A stretch of 64,000 nucleotides of DNA from Linnemannia schmuckeri (GCA_029449235.1 JANATG010000006.1:2232001-2296000); one strand, 5' to 3'; numbered from the stretch's first letter, positions 1 through 10,647 are shown. Notes: generated from the letters alone by a model not told the origin. Translations and numbers: made by a program.

Positions 1-520
1 GGTAACAAATTAGCAAGTAAATATAGGAGTTGGTGTACAAAAGAGGCAGACGATATGCAAGTTAAATGAATATTAATGGTACAATGGGGGGAAATAAGCT
101 GAGACTTTTGGTGACAAAAAAACAAACAGAGCGGGGAGATGAGGCTGAGCCAGCAGCCGGGCGAATTATGATATAAAGAATATACGAACAAAGTCCACTG
201 AAAGCGAGGATGGAGGAAAAGAGAAATAGACATACAACTAAAAAAGGTCAGGAGGCACGTGGGGGGAATAAACTCGATGTGCTAACTCGACTGACCAAAG
301 AAAATCAATACCTCGATGTGTGAAGCAGTGGAGTAAAAGGAGAACATAACCTTGGTATGGAGGGGTGAGGCGAGAATGAAAATATGTCCACCGCCAAACC
401 GGAAAGGTTGGAAGGAAGAATATGTGAACAAAAAAAAAATACAGAAAAAAAAGGAGAAGACAGAGACACGGCGATAGGTTGATGTCCCGGATAACGTCAA
501 GGCATGTCCTCGATCGCGCT

Positions 521-2465
521 CTAATCGAGCTCCTTGCGGTAAATAGCCTCTGTAATAACGACTTCCGAGAGATTGGGCAGATTCTTGACGTGTTCCAGCA
601 GGGCGACATCAGAGAGAGGCGATTGCAGCGTCTTGCTCTGCTTGCGGATCTCTTCGAACGACCGAGCGCTGCAACAATGGCCCTTTCGGTACCCATACTG
701 CTGTCTCCATCCTTCAGGAGAGGAGACCTGAGGGATACCGTTTTATTTCGCTTGAGGAGAGACGCTGTGGATGTGAAGCTTGCGGAGGTTAAGTAAGTCC
801 TAGGCTTTCTTGAACAGCATCTCCTTGAAGACCTTGTCCTTCGCATGGTTAAGGTAAGAGAACTCCCTGAGCTCAGTACACCCTCAAAGGATTAGCAGGA
901 TACAGGCCAACCGACGCTTACCCTTGGTGCCTCGCCCAAATTCCAGCTTCAGTCTCATCAGTTCGTCTTTGCGTGTATTGATTGCAGCTGCCATTTGGAG
1001 GTCCAATTGTCCGGCATGGATAATCAGCTCCTCAACCGCGTGTGGCATCCCGTCGATCATTGCCAGGATCCATGGCTGGCGCGTGCTTTTCAGCATGGGT
1101 CGACGGAGCTTGCGACAGTTGTCTCGGACCAGCGTGGCAACCTTACCACCATCTGCCTTCTGCGAGTAGCAGATCTCGAGTTGCTCCAGATGCGGACAGG
1201 CTTCGAGGATGGCCTTCCAGAAGGGAAGCAGAAGGCGGTTGTCTTGGAGAATAAGGTAGGTAACAGAAAGAATTCCAATGACCTTGGCGGTGGGCAGTTT
1301 GGTATTGGCTAGTTTAGCTCGTCTATTCTTCTTGGGGTCGTTTCTGCCGTCGCCATTTTTCTTGTGCTTATTGATGACGTCTTCGCCGTTATCGTCGTTC
1401 TTGCGCTTCCTGATTCTTCCACTTGTGGCTACTCCATCGCTGGCGGCGGTATTGCCGGCAGTCGTTGTGGAGTTATTGCTGTTGCTTGTCAAGGTGTTGT
1501 TACCGGTTGTTGTGTTGTTCTTGCCTAGAGTTGAGACCTCTGCGTCGACGTTGTCGTCCTGGTCCTTGCCACTTTTGTGGTCAATGACCTCGCACTGCTA
1601 GGCGATGACGAGCTTACGGAGGTAAGGCTTGTTCGAGATGATACGCTTCCAGTCCGAAGCCGTAAACTTGACCCGCGTCAACTCGAGAGACTTGAGATGA
1701 ACTTGCTTCTCGACAAAGATAAGGAGGAAAGGATGCATATGCTCGCAGTTTCCCGAGAGCTTAAGTTCCCCTAAATTATGGTCCTTGGGTCCAATGGGGC
1801 GCTTGACAGGGAAGACTACGTCGTGGATCACCAACTTCTCGATGTGCTTGTGGTTGGTGATCGCATCTCACAGAACGGTATGCTTCTTGTGCTTCTTGTC
1901 AAGGAAGGAGAGGCTGCGGACGAGAGGGATGTTTCTATGGAGAACGTCGAGAGGGACCTTCTTTTCCATGATGGCAAGATCGCAGGTCTGCCAAAGCACC
2001 GAGATAAAAGTCTGGTGCTAGGTTTTGCAGACGGCAGCTGCCCGGAGGAGGGGTTTTGGGTCCCAGATATCGACAAAGCTGAAACATCCTGCCTTGTCGG
2101 TCGAAGAGTGGGAAGTAGGAAGTAATGAACATGAGGATCTCCGGGATCATCAGCTTGTGGTCCTTGCTCTTGTCCTCATTAAGCTTGGCGATCTTCTTGT
2201 CAGTCATGCTGATGTTGTTGATGTTGTTGTTGGTGGTGTTAGTGTTGTCCGCGGTCGTCCTATAAGGAAACATTAGACAGACAGATGATAAGCAAGGGAG
2301 AGAAGGGGGTTAGTCAAAGTGCGTTTTGTTTGTTTGTTTGTTTGTTGTTTGTTGTTTTTATTATTGCTTTACTCTGGTGGCGTGTGGGAATGCATGAATA
2401 GAAACAAAAGAAAGCGGTTTTTTTGCAAACGAAACAAGGGTGTGGTATACTTACCTCTTCACCAT
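521..2465 (-). pseudogene. Decayed F-box/LRR-like protein gene (paralogue of 4890-6663)
   Basis: This is the left-arm copy of the intact F-box gene at 4890-6663. Exon 1 starts at ATG 2463-2465 and gives Met-Val-Lys. It is followed by a strong GTAAG donor (intron 2454-2260) with a GACTAAC branch site and a TTATAG acceptor, and splicing keeps the frame. Exon 2 starts in frame (RTTADNTNTT..., then the F-box start MIPEILMFI). A net 2-base loss near 2070 then shifts the frame. Downstream, in one continuous frame homologous to the intact copy, there are six stops: 2018-2020 (a Trp of the F-box core), 1868-1870 (Trp), 1598-1600 (Gln), 884-886 (Arg), 800-802 (Trp) and 743-745 (Gln). The ancestral stop is at 521-523. 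Between stops the protein is well conserved (LRR-like motifs, KRKN/KKNRR basic segment), so decay is not very old. It could still be transcribed, but no full-length product is possible. Confidence 0.88.
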
Positions 2466-2810
2466 GGAAAGAGACGATGGCGAACACGGAGTCACGGTGA
2501 CAAAGTCGATTGCGATCTTTGGTGATATATGTGTGTGTGTGTATGTCGATTGTCGTTTGTTGATTCCCGATTCTGCCTGCACAAATTGGTGGCGTAAGTG
2601 AATGAGTGTCCCTGACGGTCTGGTGTTTGCTGAATAGTAAGAGCAAGTCGGTGCAAGCTAGAGAGGAGGAGGAGGGAGGGAATACTGCGTGGCGTGGAAA
2701 AAAGAAGTAACGGCAATATTGAATCGGGAGCAGGAGTAAAAAGAGAATGAGTTTAAGAAGGAAAGAGAGGAAAGGCAAATGAGCAAGGACGAAGAGAGAA
2801 AGAGAAGAAG

Positions 2811-2884
2811 AAGGAAGAAGGAAGAAGGAAGAAGGAAGAAGGAAGAAGGAAGAAGGAAGAAGGAAGAAGGAAGAAGGAAGAAGG
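2811..2884 (+). repeat. Heptanucleotide microsatellite (AAGGAAG)n
   Basis: About 10.5 copies of a 7-base purine unit lie in the promoter/leader region of the pseudogene. The matching place in the right arm (about 4525-4580) holds an imperfect CTTT/TTCTT pyrimidine tract, so the repeat expanded after the duplication or shrank in the other copy. Confidence 0.9.
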
Positions 2885-3017
2885 AGCGTAGAGAGCAAGG
2901 CAAGTCAGGACCCGAGAGCAAATAGAAAAAACTGAAAAAACGAAAAAGAGGACCAAAGAACAAAGGGACGCATTGTCTTTTTATGGTCAGTCTTAACGGG
3001 AGACCCCACTCGCTTTC

Positions 3018-3022
3018 ATTGG
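3018..3022 (-). promoter_or_regulatory. CCAAT box conserved in the left arm
   Basis: ATTGG on the + strand, i.e. CCAAT reading toward the pseudogene, about 550 bases before its ATG. The same block (AGCCAATG.AA.CG) occurs at 4451-4455 in the right arm at a comparable distance from the start. Conservation in otherwise diverged arms suggests a functional CCAAT (HAP-complex type) element; this is an inference. Confidence 0.4.
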
Positions 3023-3062
3023 CTGGCTCGTTTCCCCTTCCTAATTGAATATGCAAGTACAG

Positions 3063-4374
3063 GAATGAGAGCCATCGACATTAAAAGTGCGGATTTGAAG
3101 TTAAAATTTACCAAAAGTGTTCCCCCCATGATTATTTGTCCCATTTAGTCCACTGCTTTACCTGCGTTTCGATCTCTTCCCTTCTCAACGTAGTCACTCG
3201 GACTATAAATTAATTTGGCAATCGCGAAGGGTTTGTTCTCTATCGACTGTACTTACAGGATTTCTGTCTAGTACATTTCCAGTCTTTGTTTCCCAACATA
3301 GACACACAGTTTACCCTCGACGATGAGTTGAAGTGCGCTGCCCGTAAAGGGAAGCGAAGCACACTCAAATTCTTCTTTTGAAGAGTTGGGTGCCTGCTTA
3401 TTGATGATCTTGTCTAGTCACCCTTCAAGGCGGCTATGATGAGGGCGGTCGCACATTCTGAGCGGTTTACTTCTCTTATTTCTCTTAGTCAAAAATTACC
3501 TCTTCCCCCAAACGTACGTGTAGGAGTCTCTCTTTGTACTTTCTACTCTAATGAAACAAGCAATCGCTATGGATATTAATGAGCGTTTATTGAAAAATGC
3601 ATGATGAGATGTGTGCCAAAGTGAAAGAGGCGTTGAATGCTCGCAACATGAAAAGTGAAATGATGTAGATTGGAAGAGAACAAGGAAAAAAAAAAAGCGT
3701 ACGAGGACGCCGTGTGCCGACTCAGGCTCGCTTGCTCGCATCACCTTCCAATTCGGGGTTTGCAACAAGCCCCTTGGTGTCTCGAACAACGGCCAAGTAG
3801 CATGGGAAGATGCCCTACATTAAAACAAAAGCGCATGCTAGTCATATACCGGAGCACTCTTCAGTTATCACCGCACTCGACATCAAACATCATTAACTTC
3901 GAGGGGATGACAAAACAATCGCTCACCTCACTATTGATGACATATTTGTAGCTTGCAATGGAGGCGTTGCGGATCTGACAAAGAAACACCGAGTAGAGCA
4001 AACCAGCGTTGGCTGTCATCGACTGTTTCTTTTGCAGACCAGCGTCAGCTGTATTTAACCGGTCCAGCTTTGTTAAGGTAAAATATTTAGTCGTTTGATA
4101 GTACACCGAAAAGTAGCGACCATCTAGGCTGGTAACAAGATACAGAACATACTGCTAGCATAAGAAAAGCACAGTAGCAGCGTTTATTTTTTGCTAGTAT
4201 CTCCCCGTTGGATAAGGAGTCGTCGGTGACCAAAGTCAGAATGCTATTGGTCTGACAAAAACGTACCTGAACTAGATAAAAAGAACAAGTCTCGCTGCGA
4301 TGATCAAGCATCGAAGTGTCAATCTCACAGCTTGGGCGTTGAGGCAAGCGGTCGAGTCGGTGCCAATCTCTTTT
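3063..4374. other. Spacer between the inverted arms; no supportable gene
   Basis: This unique segment separates the two head-to-head arms and should contain the outer promoter sequences of both copies. Short open frames occur on both strands, but none has an ATG start, domain or splice structure I trust. Two near-copies of a block beginning ACCAGCGT(T/C)(G/A)GCTGT lie at about 3997 and 4040, separated by a TTCTTTTGCAG acceptor-like sequence. Confidence 0.5.
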
Positions 4375-4380
4375 GATACC

Positions 4381-4433
4381 TGTATTTGCATGTTCAATTA
4401 AGAGGGAAATTTGTATTTGCATGTTCAATTAAG
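4381..4433 (+). repeat. Tandem duplication (31-base period) in the F-box promoter
   Basis: A 22-base block containing ATTTGCATGTTCAATTA is present twice, at 4381-4402 and 4412-4433. The left arm has only one diverged copy (about 3038-3060, reading ACTTGCATATTCAATTA on the minus strand). The duplication therefore arose in the right arm after the gene duplicated, or was lost on the left. It sits about 20 bases before the CCAAT box at 4451-4455, so it may affect expression of the surviving copy. Confidence 0.75.
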
Positions 4434-4450
4434 AAGGAGAATTCATACAG

Positions 4451-4455
4451 CCAAT
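4451..4455 (+). promoter_or_regulatory. CCAAT box of the intact F-box gene
   Basis: CCAAT lies 435 bases before the ATG at 4890 and is conserved in the inverted left arm at 3018-3022. Its role as a HAP/NF-Y type site is inferred from the motif and its conservation only. Confidence 0.4.
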
Positions 4456-4889
4456 GGAATCGCGTGGTCTTCCGTCTAGCCTGAGAATAAGAGGACCAAG
4501 AGTCCCTTGTTCTCTGCGTCCTTCATCCTGCCTTCTCTTTTCTCTCTTCTCTCTTCTTTCTTCTTTCTTCTTTCTTCTTCACTCGACTCTTCCCCTTTCT
4601 GTCTTTCCTTTGCCCTTCGTTCTCGTCCCTCTCCTTACTTCTGATTCCTCATTGCTGCTTCTCTCGTTTCCAGCCACCGCACTCATTTCTCCTCCTCCTT
4701 TCGCTTGTCCGCACTCGTCTCAGCAATCAACTCATAACAAACTCCGGCAACACTCATTTACTTACGCCACCAAAATTGCTTTAGGAGGAATCAGCAATCC
4801 ATTCAAGCAGCATTCAACAAACACATCTCAACCATACACACATACGTACAACAACGCCCATTCACAAAAACACGCAGTGCCAGACACTA

Positions 4890-6663
4890 ATGGCTCCACT
4901 TGCGTCAACCCTTAATTCCCCTTCACCGACGTAGGCACTTTACTACTTTTTGTTGTGCATGTGATTACATTCCTTCCTTCCTGCGCGACCAACCCATGAG
5001 AAAAATAATAACAACAATCTGACCTCTATGCCTCTCTGTCTTCTCTCACAATAGTACCGACGCAGTCGTGGCAAGCAGAGACCAGGCCTTGATGATTCCC
5101 GAGATCCTCATGGTCATCGGATCTTTCCTTCCCCTCTTCGAGCGCTCTGAGGCCGGTCGACATAGCTTGATCGACACCTGGAACCCGGATCATCTCCTCA
5201 GCGCCGCTGCCGTCTGCAGAGCCTGGCGCCAGATTCTCACCCCAGTACTCTGGGAGACGTATGACTTTGCAATCATGGACTGGGTCCCATGGGACGTCCT
5301 CACCCGCAACATCCATCACGTCCGCCAGTTGTCCTTGCTCGACACAAAGCACAAGAAGAACGCCGCTCTCTGGGAAGCCCTTACCTACCACAAGCACATC
5401 CGCAAGTTGGAGGTGCATGATGCCATTTTCCCTGTCAAGCGTCTCCTCGGCCCCAAAGTGCATAACGTGAAAGAGCTTAAGGTGTCTGGAAACTGCACCC
5501 GAATGCATCCCTTTCTGTTCCTGTTTGTCGAGCGCCAAGTGGCCCTCCAGTCTTTGGAGTTGACTCGCGTCAATATAACCAAGTCGGACTGGACGCGCAT
5601 CGTCTACAACAAGCCACACCTCAAGAAACTTATCATCTCTCAACAGTGCGAGTTCGAGGGCTTCGAAGACGACAACGACAAGGACAGGAACAAGACCAGA
5701 ACAGCACAGACGAAGGGCAAGCAGCTAGCAGAGTCGTTGACAATGGATGTGGATTCGGTCGCCAACACGAATAACTACAACGCCACGACTAGCAGTGGAG
5801 GGGCATCAAACAAGCGAAAAAGCGATGACGAAGGGGTTGGTGGGGGCCGTAACAAGCGCAGACGCTCCCAGGGCGGCGATCTGAACTTGCTGGCTGCCCG
5901 GAACCCCGGAATTCTACCAGTCACCCACCTTGTCTTGAGCGATCATCGTCTGCTCCTCCCTTTCCAGAAAGCGATTTTCAAGGCATGCCCCCATGTCGAA
6001 CAGCTTGAGATCTGCTACACGCAGAAAGCAGTTGGATCCACGATTGCCAATCTCGTTGCTGAGAGCTGCCCCAAGATCCGCCACCTGACGCTGAGGAGCA
6101 CGCGTCAACCATGGACATTAGCGATGCTGGAGGGTATGCCACAGCCGGTCGAAGAGTTAATCCTTTATACTGGACAGTTGGACTTGGATATGGTGGCGGC
6201 AATCAACGACCGGAAGGACATGCTAACCAGACTGGAGCTTGATTTCGGACAAGGCAGCAAGGGCAAGCGCCGCCTGGAGTGCATTCTGCAGATTTTGCGG
6301 GCGTGTTCGAAGCTCAGAGAGTTTACATACCACAACCATGCAGAGGACAAGCTCTTCAAAGAGGTGATGTTCAAGAAGGCATGGAACCTGCCCAACCTCC
6401 GCAAACTACACATCCACGGCGTCTCCTCTCGAATCCAGCAAAGCGGCCTCCCGCAAGGTCCTGTTCCTAACAGCTGGAGACAAGAGAACCAAGTCCGAAA
6501 ATACCGCTGCTGTAGCTCCCGCTCAGGGCAAGGTATCCGAAATCTAGGTAACAGGTCCCTCTCCCCTCTCTTCGACGTCGCTCTGCTGGACCAAATCAAG
6601 GACCTCTCCAACCTCTCGGAGGTTGTCATTACCGAAGCGAAATATCGCAAGAGGCTCAACTAG
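4890..6663 (+). CDS. F-box and leucine-rich-repeat-like protein
   Basis: Two exons, 4890-4930 and 5055-6663, give a 549-residue protein. The donor is AC|GTAGGC; the acceptor TCTCACAATAG follows a long pyrimidine tract and a CTGAC branch site. Without this intron the frame has no ATG, since a stop lies at 5020-5022. The N-terminal F-box starts at about residue 25 (MIPEILMVIGSFLPLF) and continues through AAAVCRAWRQILTPVLW near residues 60-75, the usual F-box pattern. The rest is an irregular LRR-like array (LKELKVSGNC, LQSLELTRVN, VEQLEICY, LTRLELDFG, LRKLHIHG). A basic segment (KRKSDD...NKRRR, about residues 255-275) could be a nuclear signal. F-box proteins normally recruit substrates to SCF ubiquitin ligases through Skp1; the substrate is unknown. 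Homology to the decayed copy runs to the C-terminus, so this copy looks complete. Confidence 0.82.
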
Positions 6664-7677
6664 TGCACGATCAGAAACTTGCGACACCGCCATTTAGGGT
6701 ATCATCCCATTGCCGCGCCTCTCTCATCCATTCCTCGTTCTCTCCCTTTCTTTTTTCTGTTTCTTCTTTCAATTCGCATTCTTTTTCACTTTCCTTTCAC
6801 CATTGTACCCATTTTCGTTCTTGTCCCAACCAATTTTTCTGTTCGAGGTGTCCTTTATATGACCCTCCGAGCTTGCACATAAGGATCTTTTCTTTTGTCG
6901 AGCCGTATTTGTAAATCATTTCTTATTTTAACCACCCTTCTTGCGTACGATGTTATTTTTTATCTTTTTCTTTCTATCCTCTCGCACCGAGGGGTGTTGA
7001 TCTACTTTCGTCAGTCGAACTAGTACATGAGTGTGTTTCTCCTCGTGTCTCCTCACCTAGTCTACTTGTATATCTTGTCGTCTCCCTCGCTCCTTACTTC
7101 CACGAGTGATTGTCATCCATTTTTTTTTTATTTTAATCGACCTAGCTGCTGGCTTCAGCACTTTTTTCTTACACTTTTTCTCACTTGTAACATCACATCC
7201 ATACTTTGCATATCTAACTTTTAATAGTTCACCACTATTTGTCTTTGCTTGCTTACTTTCCCCCTATTTTGCTACCCTCTACTTTTTCTTGAAAATAAAA
7301 AAAAGTCAAAGAAGGGTATGATGCCCTCAAAGCAAAACAAACCCGTTGATCAATGTTGTAGTAGATCATCCTTTAGATTACGGGCAGTGGTGCAAATGAG
7401 AACCAGAAAGACTGCTAGTTATATTTTTTAGCAAAAGATAAGTTACTACGCGTCTGTCCGTCCGTCTTTGGAGTAATTCACTTTCTCTATACTCTCCATG
7501 TTTTTGTACGCTTCCACTCTTATCGTCATATCTCATTTTTTGCTCTTTCTTACTTTCCTGTCTAAAAGCCTATCAGGAAGAATCAAATGTTGAAATCTGG
7601 GGCCTAGAATGATGGCGAGCTTTCTTTGCCCTCCTTTCACTCGCACCCTTTCATTAGGCCTCTACAATCTTTCTCTA

Positions 7678-7711
7678 TTTTTTTTTTTTTTTTTTGGGGG
7701 GGGGGGGGGGG
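7678..7711 (+). repeat. Homopolymer junction T18-G16
   Basis: Eighteen T residues are followed directly by sixteen G residues. It lies in intergenic DNA and creates spurious Phe/Gly open frames in all + strand phases. Confidence 0.95.
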
Positions 7712-8717
7712 TGTTTATCTCTTCTTCCTTCCTCGACTTTATCTGCTTTTTGTATTGTTTATTCGTTATTGCAAGCAGTTCTCTTCCATCAAAATGTTTA
7801 TTTCTTTCTTTCTCTCATGCGGCTCCAAATTTCTGTCACAAAAAAGGGAGAATGGGGATCTGGTGGACATAAGCAAGCAAAATTGATCAACTACGAGAAA
7901 GAAATGACCTCGACCAGGAGGGAAAGGGACTGGAGGCCGGCGGTTGGGTGGTTGGTCAGCCACTACGAGAGATGAAGGGGTTAAAAACAAGGGCATGGCT
8001 CGACCATTAGACTTCGCGTGGGTATTAAATAGATGAGCTTCTTCCCTCCTTTTCACTTTCACTCTCGCTCTCCAGGTGCTTTGTTCATTCTTCTTTTTCA
8101 TGTCCGAAAGTGGGGGGGATTTCGACTGCTCTTTCTTTCTTATTCTTTTTGCTCCCCTGTCAGAATCAGTTTAAGAACACGTAAGTCGGGGAACTGGCAT
8201 AAAAAAGATAGAGCAACAATAGTTCAGGAACAGGGGAAGGAAGGAGCGTCAGCTGAAAGAGCCGAGACAAAGAGTGAGATATGAGACTCCAAGGAGTCAT
8301 TGAGAGATAGAGATATATACATTCATCCAGATAAGGGCGTAGGAGAAGTCAAAAGGAAGAGAGAGAAGGAGCGGGCTTCAATGAGGTTTTAGGGTATGTG
8401 ATAGGATGTGTTACGTTGTAGCCATGTAATGTCCTATGCCATACTGGAACGTTTCTTAACTTCCTCTGTTTTGTGCAGCATAGGGGAACCAGAAATGAGC
8501 ACCAGGGGGGTCTGGAGGAAAAAAGTGGGTTTATTGGAGTTTGAGGTACGCCCTCATAGAAGTTTCAGGAACGAGGAGCCTCTGATCTTGTGGCGACCAA
8601 TGGAAATGTCAAACATGTTTTGGGACCAGGGGAAAAGGAAAGAGAGGAGAGAGTCTGGTTCCTCTACTTCCTCCTCGGACATTCAGGAACATGCACTTCA
8701 TTTCAGATCGAATTACA

Positions 8718-8747
8718 GGGGAAGGGGTGGGGGTGGGGGTGGGTGGG
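8718..8747 (+). other. Canonical G-quadruplex motif
   Basis: Six G-runs of three to five bases are separated by one- or two-base loops within 30 bases, the strongest quadruplex-forming pattern in the window. It lies about 900 bases past the stop codon of the minus-strand Kre9-like gene. Confidence 0.7.
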
Positions 8748-9653
8748 ATGCCGTTCTCACATAGTGGTTTTTCAATCTGTGACAATGAAAAGTAGGACCG
8801 TTGGAGAAAGAATGAATGACGAAATGAATTGAGCATGGCTCAATTGTCTGTGTGGCAGGGCAAATAGCCTAGTGGCAAAGGGTTAAGAGCAAAAAAAAAA
8901 AAAAGAGAGAGCAAGGGTAGACACAAAAACAACGATAACGGACTTGAGGGCGTAAGAGCTGAGACCTACACTGGGGCGTAGTCGATGGACAAGGATGGAG
9001 TGCTCAGTCCTCTAGGCCAAAAGAGCGAAGAGGGGAAGAGTCGATCGTCTGTATGTGATCGAAAAGAGGGAAGTGAGTACAGTTGATGGGAATACACAGA
9101 CAAGAACACATAAGCGGACGGTGTGCGTCGGTTTGAGTTTGCCACCATGAGGTATATGTGTGCTGGGCTTTGGGGCTGCCTTGGCATGGCTGGGGTGATG
9201 GCTGCGCCAGTGATGATGATAATGGTGTTTGGTAATTAATGAAGAGACGTCAACTTTCTGTGCCCTTGCTTCTTCGCCATGGTTGGCTATGTTCAATTGG
9301 GAGTAACAACAGCAGAAGATGGGCAGTGTCGTTTACTTTGTTTTCTAGAAACGACTAGCCAGACAAAGACCGCAGTGAAGATTATCCATAACAGAACCAA
9401 CAAACAAACGAATGAACGGATGAGCAGTAAAGAGGTTTTTTTGTTTGTAGTTTTTGTTTTTGTTTTATTGTTTTTTTAGTTGTTCTGTTGTACATGGTTG
9501 TAAGATGATGAAGAGAAAAGAAGGGAATGACTATGTTACAAAGTGGATATATCGAAGATAGATGGGATCAAGATAAGGAGAGTGATGCTATGGTACAGGA
9601 TGGAGAGGTAATTAGGAGGATCATTTGGTCAAGCGAGTGCTTCTCCTATTAGT

Positions 9654-10562
9654 TTATACGCGGGAGGAGAAGGCAGGCAAGCTGGTGTGGAACTGGTTGG
9701 TGTATCCCGAGAACTTGCGGCCCTTGCCAATGATCTCAACCTTGATCTGGTAGTTGCCCAGAGGAGTATCCTCAGGCAAAGAGACATACAAGAAGCCGGC
9801 CTTGGCGTCGACATTAGCAGCAAGGACACGAACAACCTCTTGGGTCTTCAAGGAGACCAAGAGGATGTTGACACGGGCACGGCGGGCAGTCTCGAGGGCC
9901 TTGGGGATCGACCATCCGACGGTGTAGGGGGCGCGAAGGACCAGGTTGCCACGGAGGGGCTGGTGGGTCAATTCGACGGATTCGGTCTCGAGGATGGCGT
10001 GCTGGTTCTTGCGCTTGAAAGTGAGGTCGCTAGTTTCGGGCTTGCGAATCGTCTGCTGCTGCTCCAAAGTAACCTCATCCTGTTCCTGAGAGAGCTGCTC
10101 GTCAACAATAGAAGAGAAAGGCATCTGGGCCTCGGCGTCGAAACTCTCTTCCTCAACAAGGATAATGCTCTGAACAAGCGAGCGTCCAATAACAGTCGAA
10201 GTGCGACCCTGGAAGACGGTCAAGAGAAGTGAGTAAGTTCCGGGTACGATTTCAGGGCGAAGGTTGACCACGGTCGAGCCGAGGCGAGTAGGGACATAGC
10301 GACGGAGGAGGATTGACTCCTTCTTTTCGTGGTGGAGGAGGGCAATGTCCATGGTCGAGCCCTCAGGCATCTGGACAGTGTCCCAGTGAACGGTTGGGAG
10401 GGAGTCAACCAGCCAGAGGGTGTCTGTCTGAGGAGAGGAGACCTCGAAGCGGAAGGGCTTTGAGGGGGAGGCGAGGCGTTGCGGAGTGGGGAGGGCGTTT
10501 GTGAAGATGGAGAGGAGGGCGAGGAAGAGGATGAATGCGAATGAAGTTATTGAGCGAGCCAT
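9654..10562 (-). CDS. Secreted protein with two Kre9/Knh1-like domains
   Basis: A single-exon gene encoding 302 residues from ATG 10562. Residues 1 to about 23 (MARSITSFAFILFLALLSIF...) form a classical signal peptide, probably cut after the Ala-Leu-Pro region. Two similar beta-sandwich units follow, at about residues 37-133 and 205-293. Each has the Kre9/Knh1-family pattern: a P..GW/W..D...VHW-type first strand, an I.LL strand, and a GTYSLLL or GNYQIKVE strand near the end. A Gln/Glu-rich linker joins them. Kre9/Knh1-type proteins are extracellular factors linked to beta-1,6-glucan and cell-wall assembly. There is no C-terminal hydrophobic GPI signal and no Ser/Thr-rich stalk, so it is probably soluble in the wall or medium. 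A CAATAAAAC (minus strand) about 190 bases past the stop could be its polyadenylation signal. The function is inferred from the fold-like pattern. Confidence 0.85.
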   Translation of the reverse strand: MARSITSFAFILFLALLSIFTNALPTPQRLASPSKPFRFEVSSPQTDTLWLVDSLPTVHWDTVQMPEGSTMDIALLHHEKKESILLRRYVPTRLGSTVVNLRPEIVPGTYSLLLTVFQGRTSTVIGRSLVQSIILVEEESFDAEAQMPFSSIVDEQLSQEQDEVTLEQQQTIRKPETSDLTFKRKNQHAILETESVELTHQPLRGNLVLRAPYTVGWSIPKALETARRARVNILLVSLKTQEVVRVLAANVDAKAGFLYVSLPEDTPLGNYQIKVEIIGKGRKFSGYTNQFHTSLPAFSSRV

Positions 10563-10647
10563 TGTTGTTGCTGTGTTTGTTGGTTGGTTTGTTGGTTGTG
10601 GATGAGAGAGAGAGGAAGAGAGAGAAGAGGAAGAAGCGAAAGAGTGG

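Larger units (their letters stand above)
245..3062 (-). repeat. Left arm of a ~2.7-kb inverted duplication (diverged)
   Basis: The reverse complement of this segment aligns by eye with 4375-7070 over its whole length: promoter, 5' leader, coding region and 3' flank. Anchor matches are the CCAAT-containing block near 3018, the ACTTACGCCACCAA block near 2585 (right arm about 4770), the whole coding region, and a 3' block with GTCAGTCGA...TAG.ACAT at about 270-300 (right arm about 7010-7030). The arms are head to head around a 1.3-kb spacer. Divergence is substantial, so the duplication is not recent. The outer ends are approximate because they lie in low-complexity DNA. Confidence 0.85.
4375..7070 (+). 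repeat. Right arm of the inverted duplication
   Basis: This is the partner of 245-3062. It carries the intact copy of the F-box gene, its upstream region from a TTTGCATRTTCAATTA block onward, and about 400 bases of 3' flank that still match the left arm (CGAGG..TTGAT...GTCAGTCGA). The arm edges are approximate. Confidence 0.85.
7071..9653. other. Intergenic; low-complexity, no gene seen
   Basis: About 2.6 kb between the F-box gene and the 3' end of the Kre9-like gene. The proximal part is T/C-rich. Short open frames are compositional (poly-Phe, poly-Gly) and mostly lack ATG starts. It contains a T18G16 junction at 7678-7711 and a G-quadruplex motif at 8718-8747. I see no exon pairs with coding character. 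Confidence 0.5.

Noticed and set aside
238..846. 202-codon minus-strand open frame
   Set aside because: It runs out of frame through the decayed F-box gene; the homologous frame here is the one carrying stops at 743 and 800.
2804..2884. CRISPR-like array
   Set aside because: The units are contiguous 7-mers without spacers, i.e. a microsatellite.
2314..2898. 194-codon minus-strand frame with repeated SSFFLLP units
   Set aside because: It is a translation of the AAGGAAG heptamer array and promoter DNA upstream of the pseudogene.
5026..5643. 205-codon minus-strand frame
   Set aside because: Antisense shadow of the intact F-box gene; it has no support of its own.
9687..10232. 181-codon + strand frame
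   Set aside because: Antisense shadow of the Kre9-like gene, which has a signal peptide, TATA box and domain logic.
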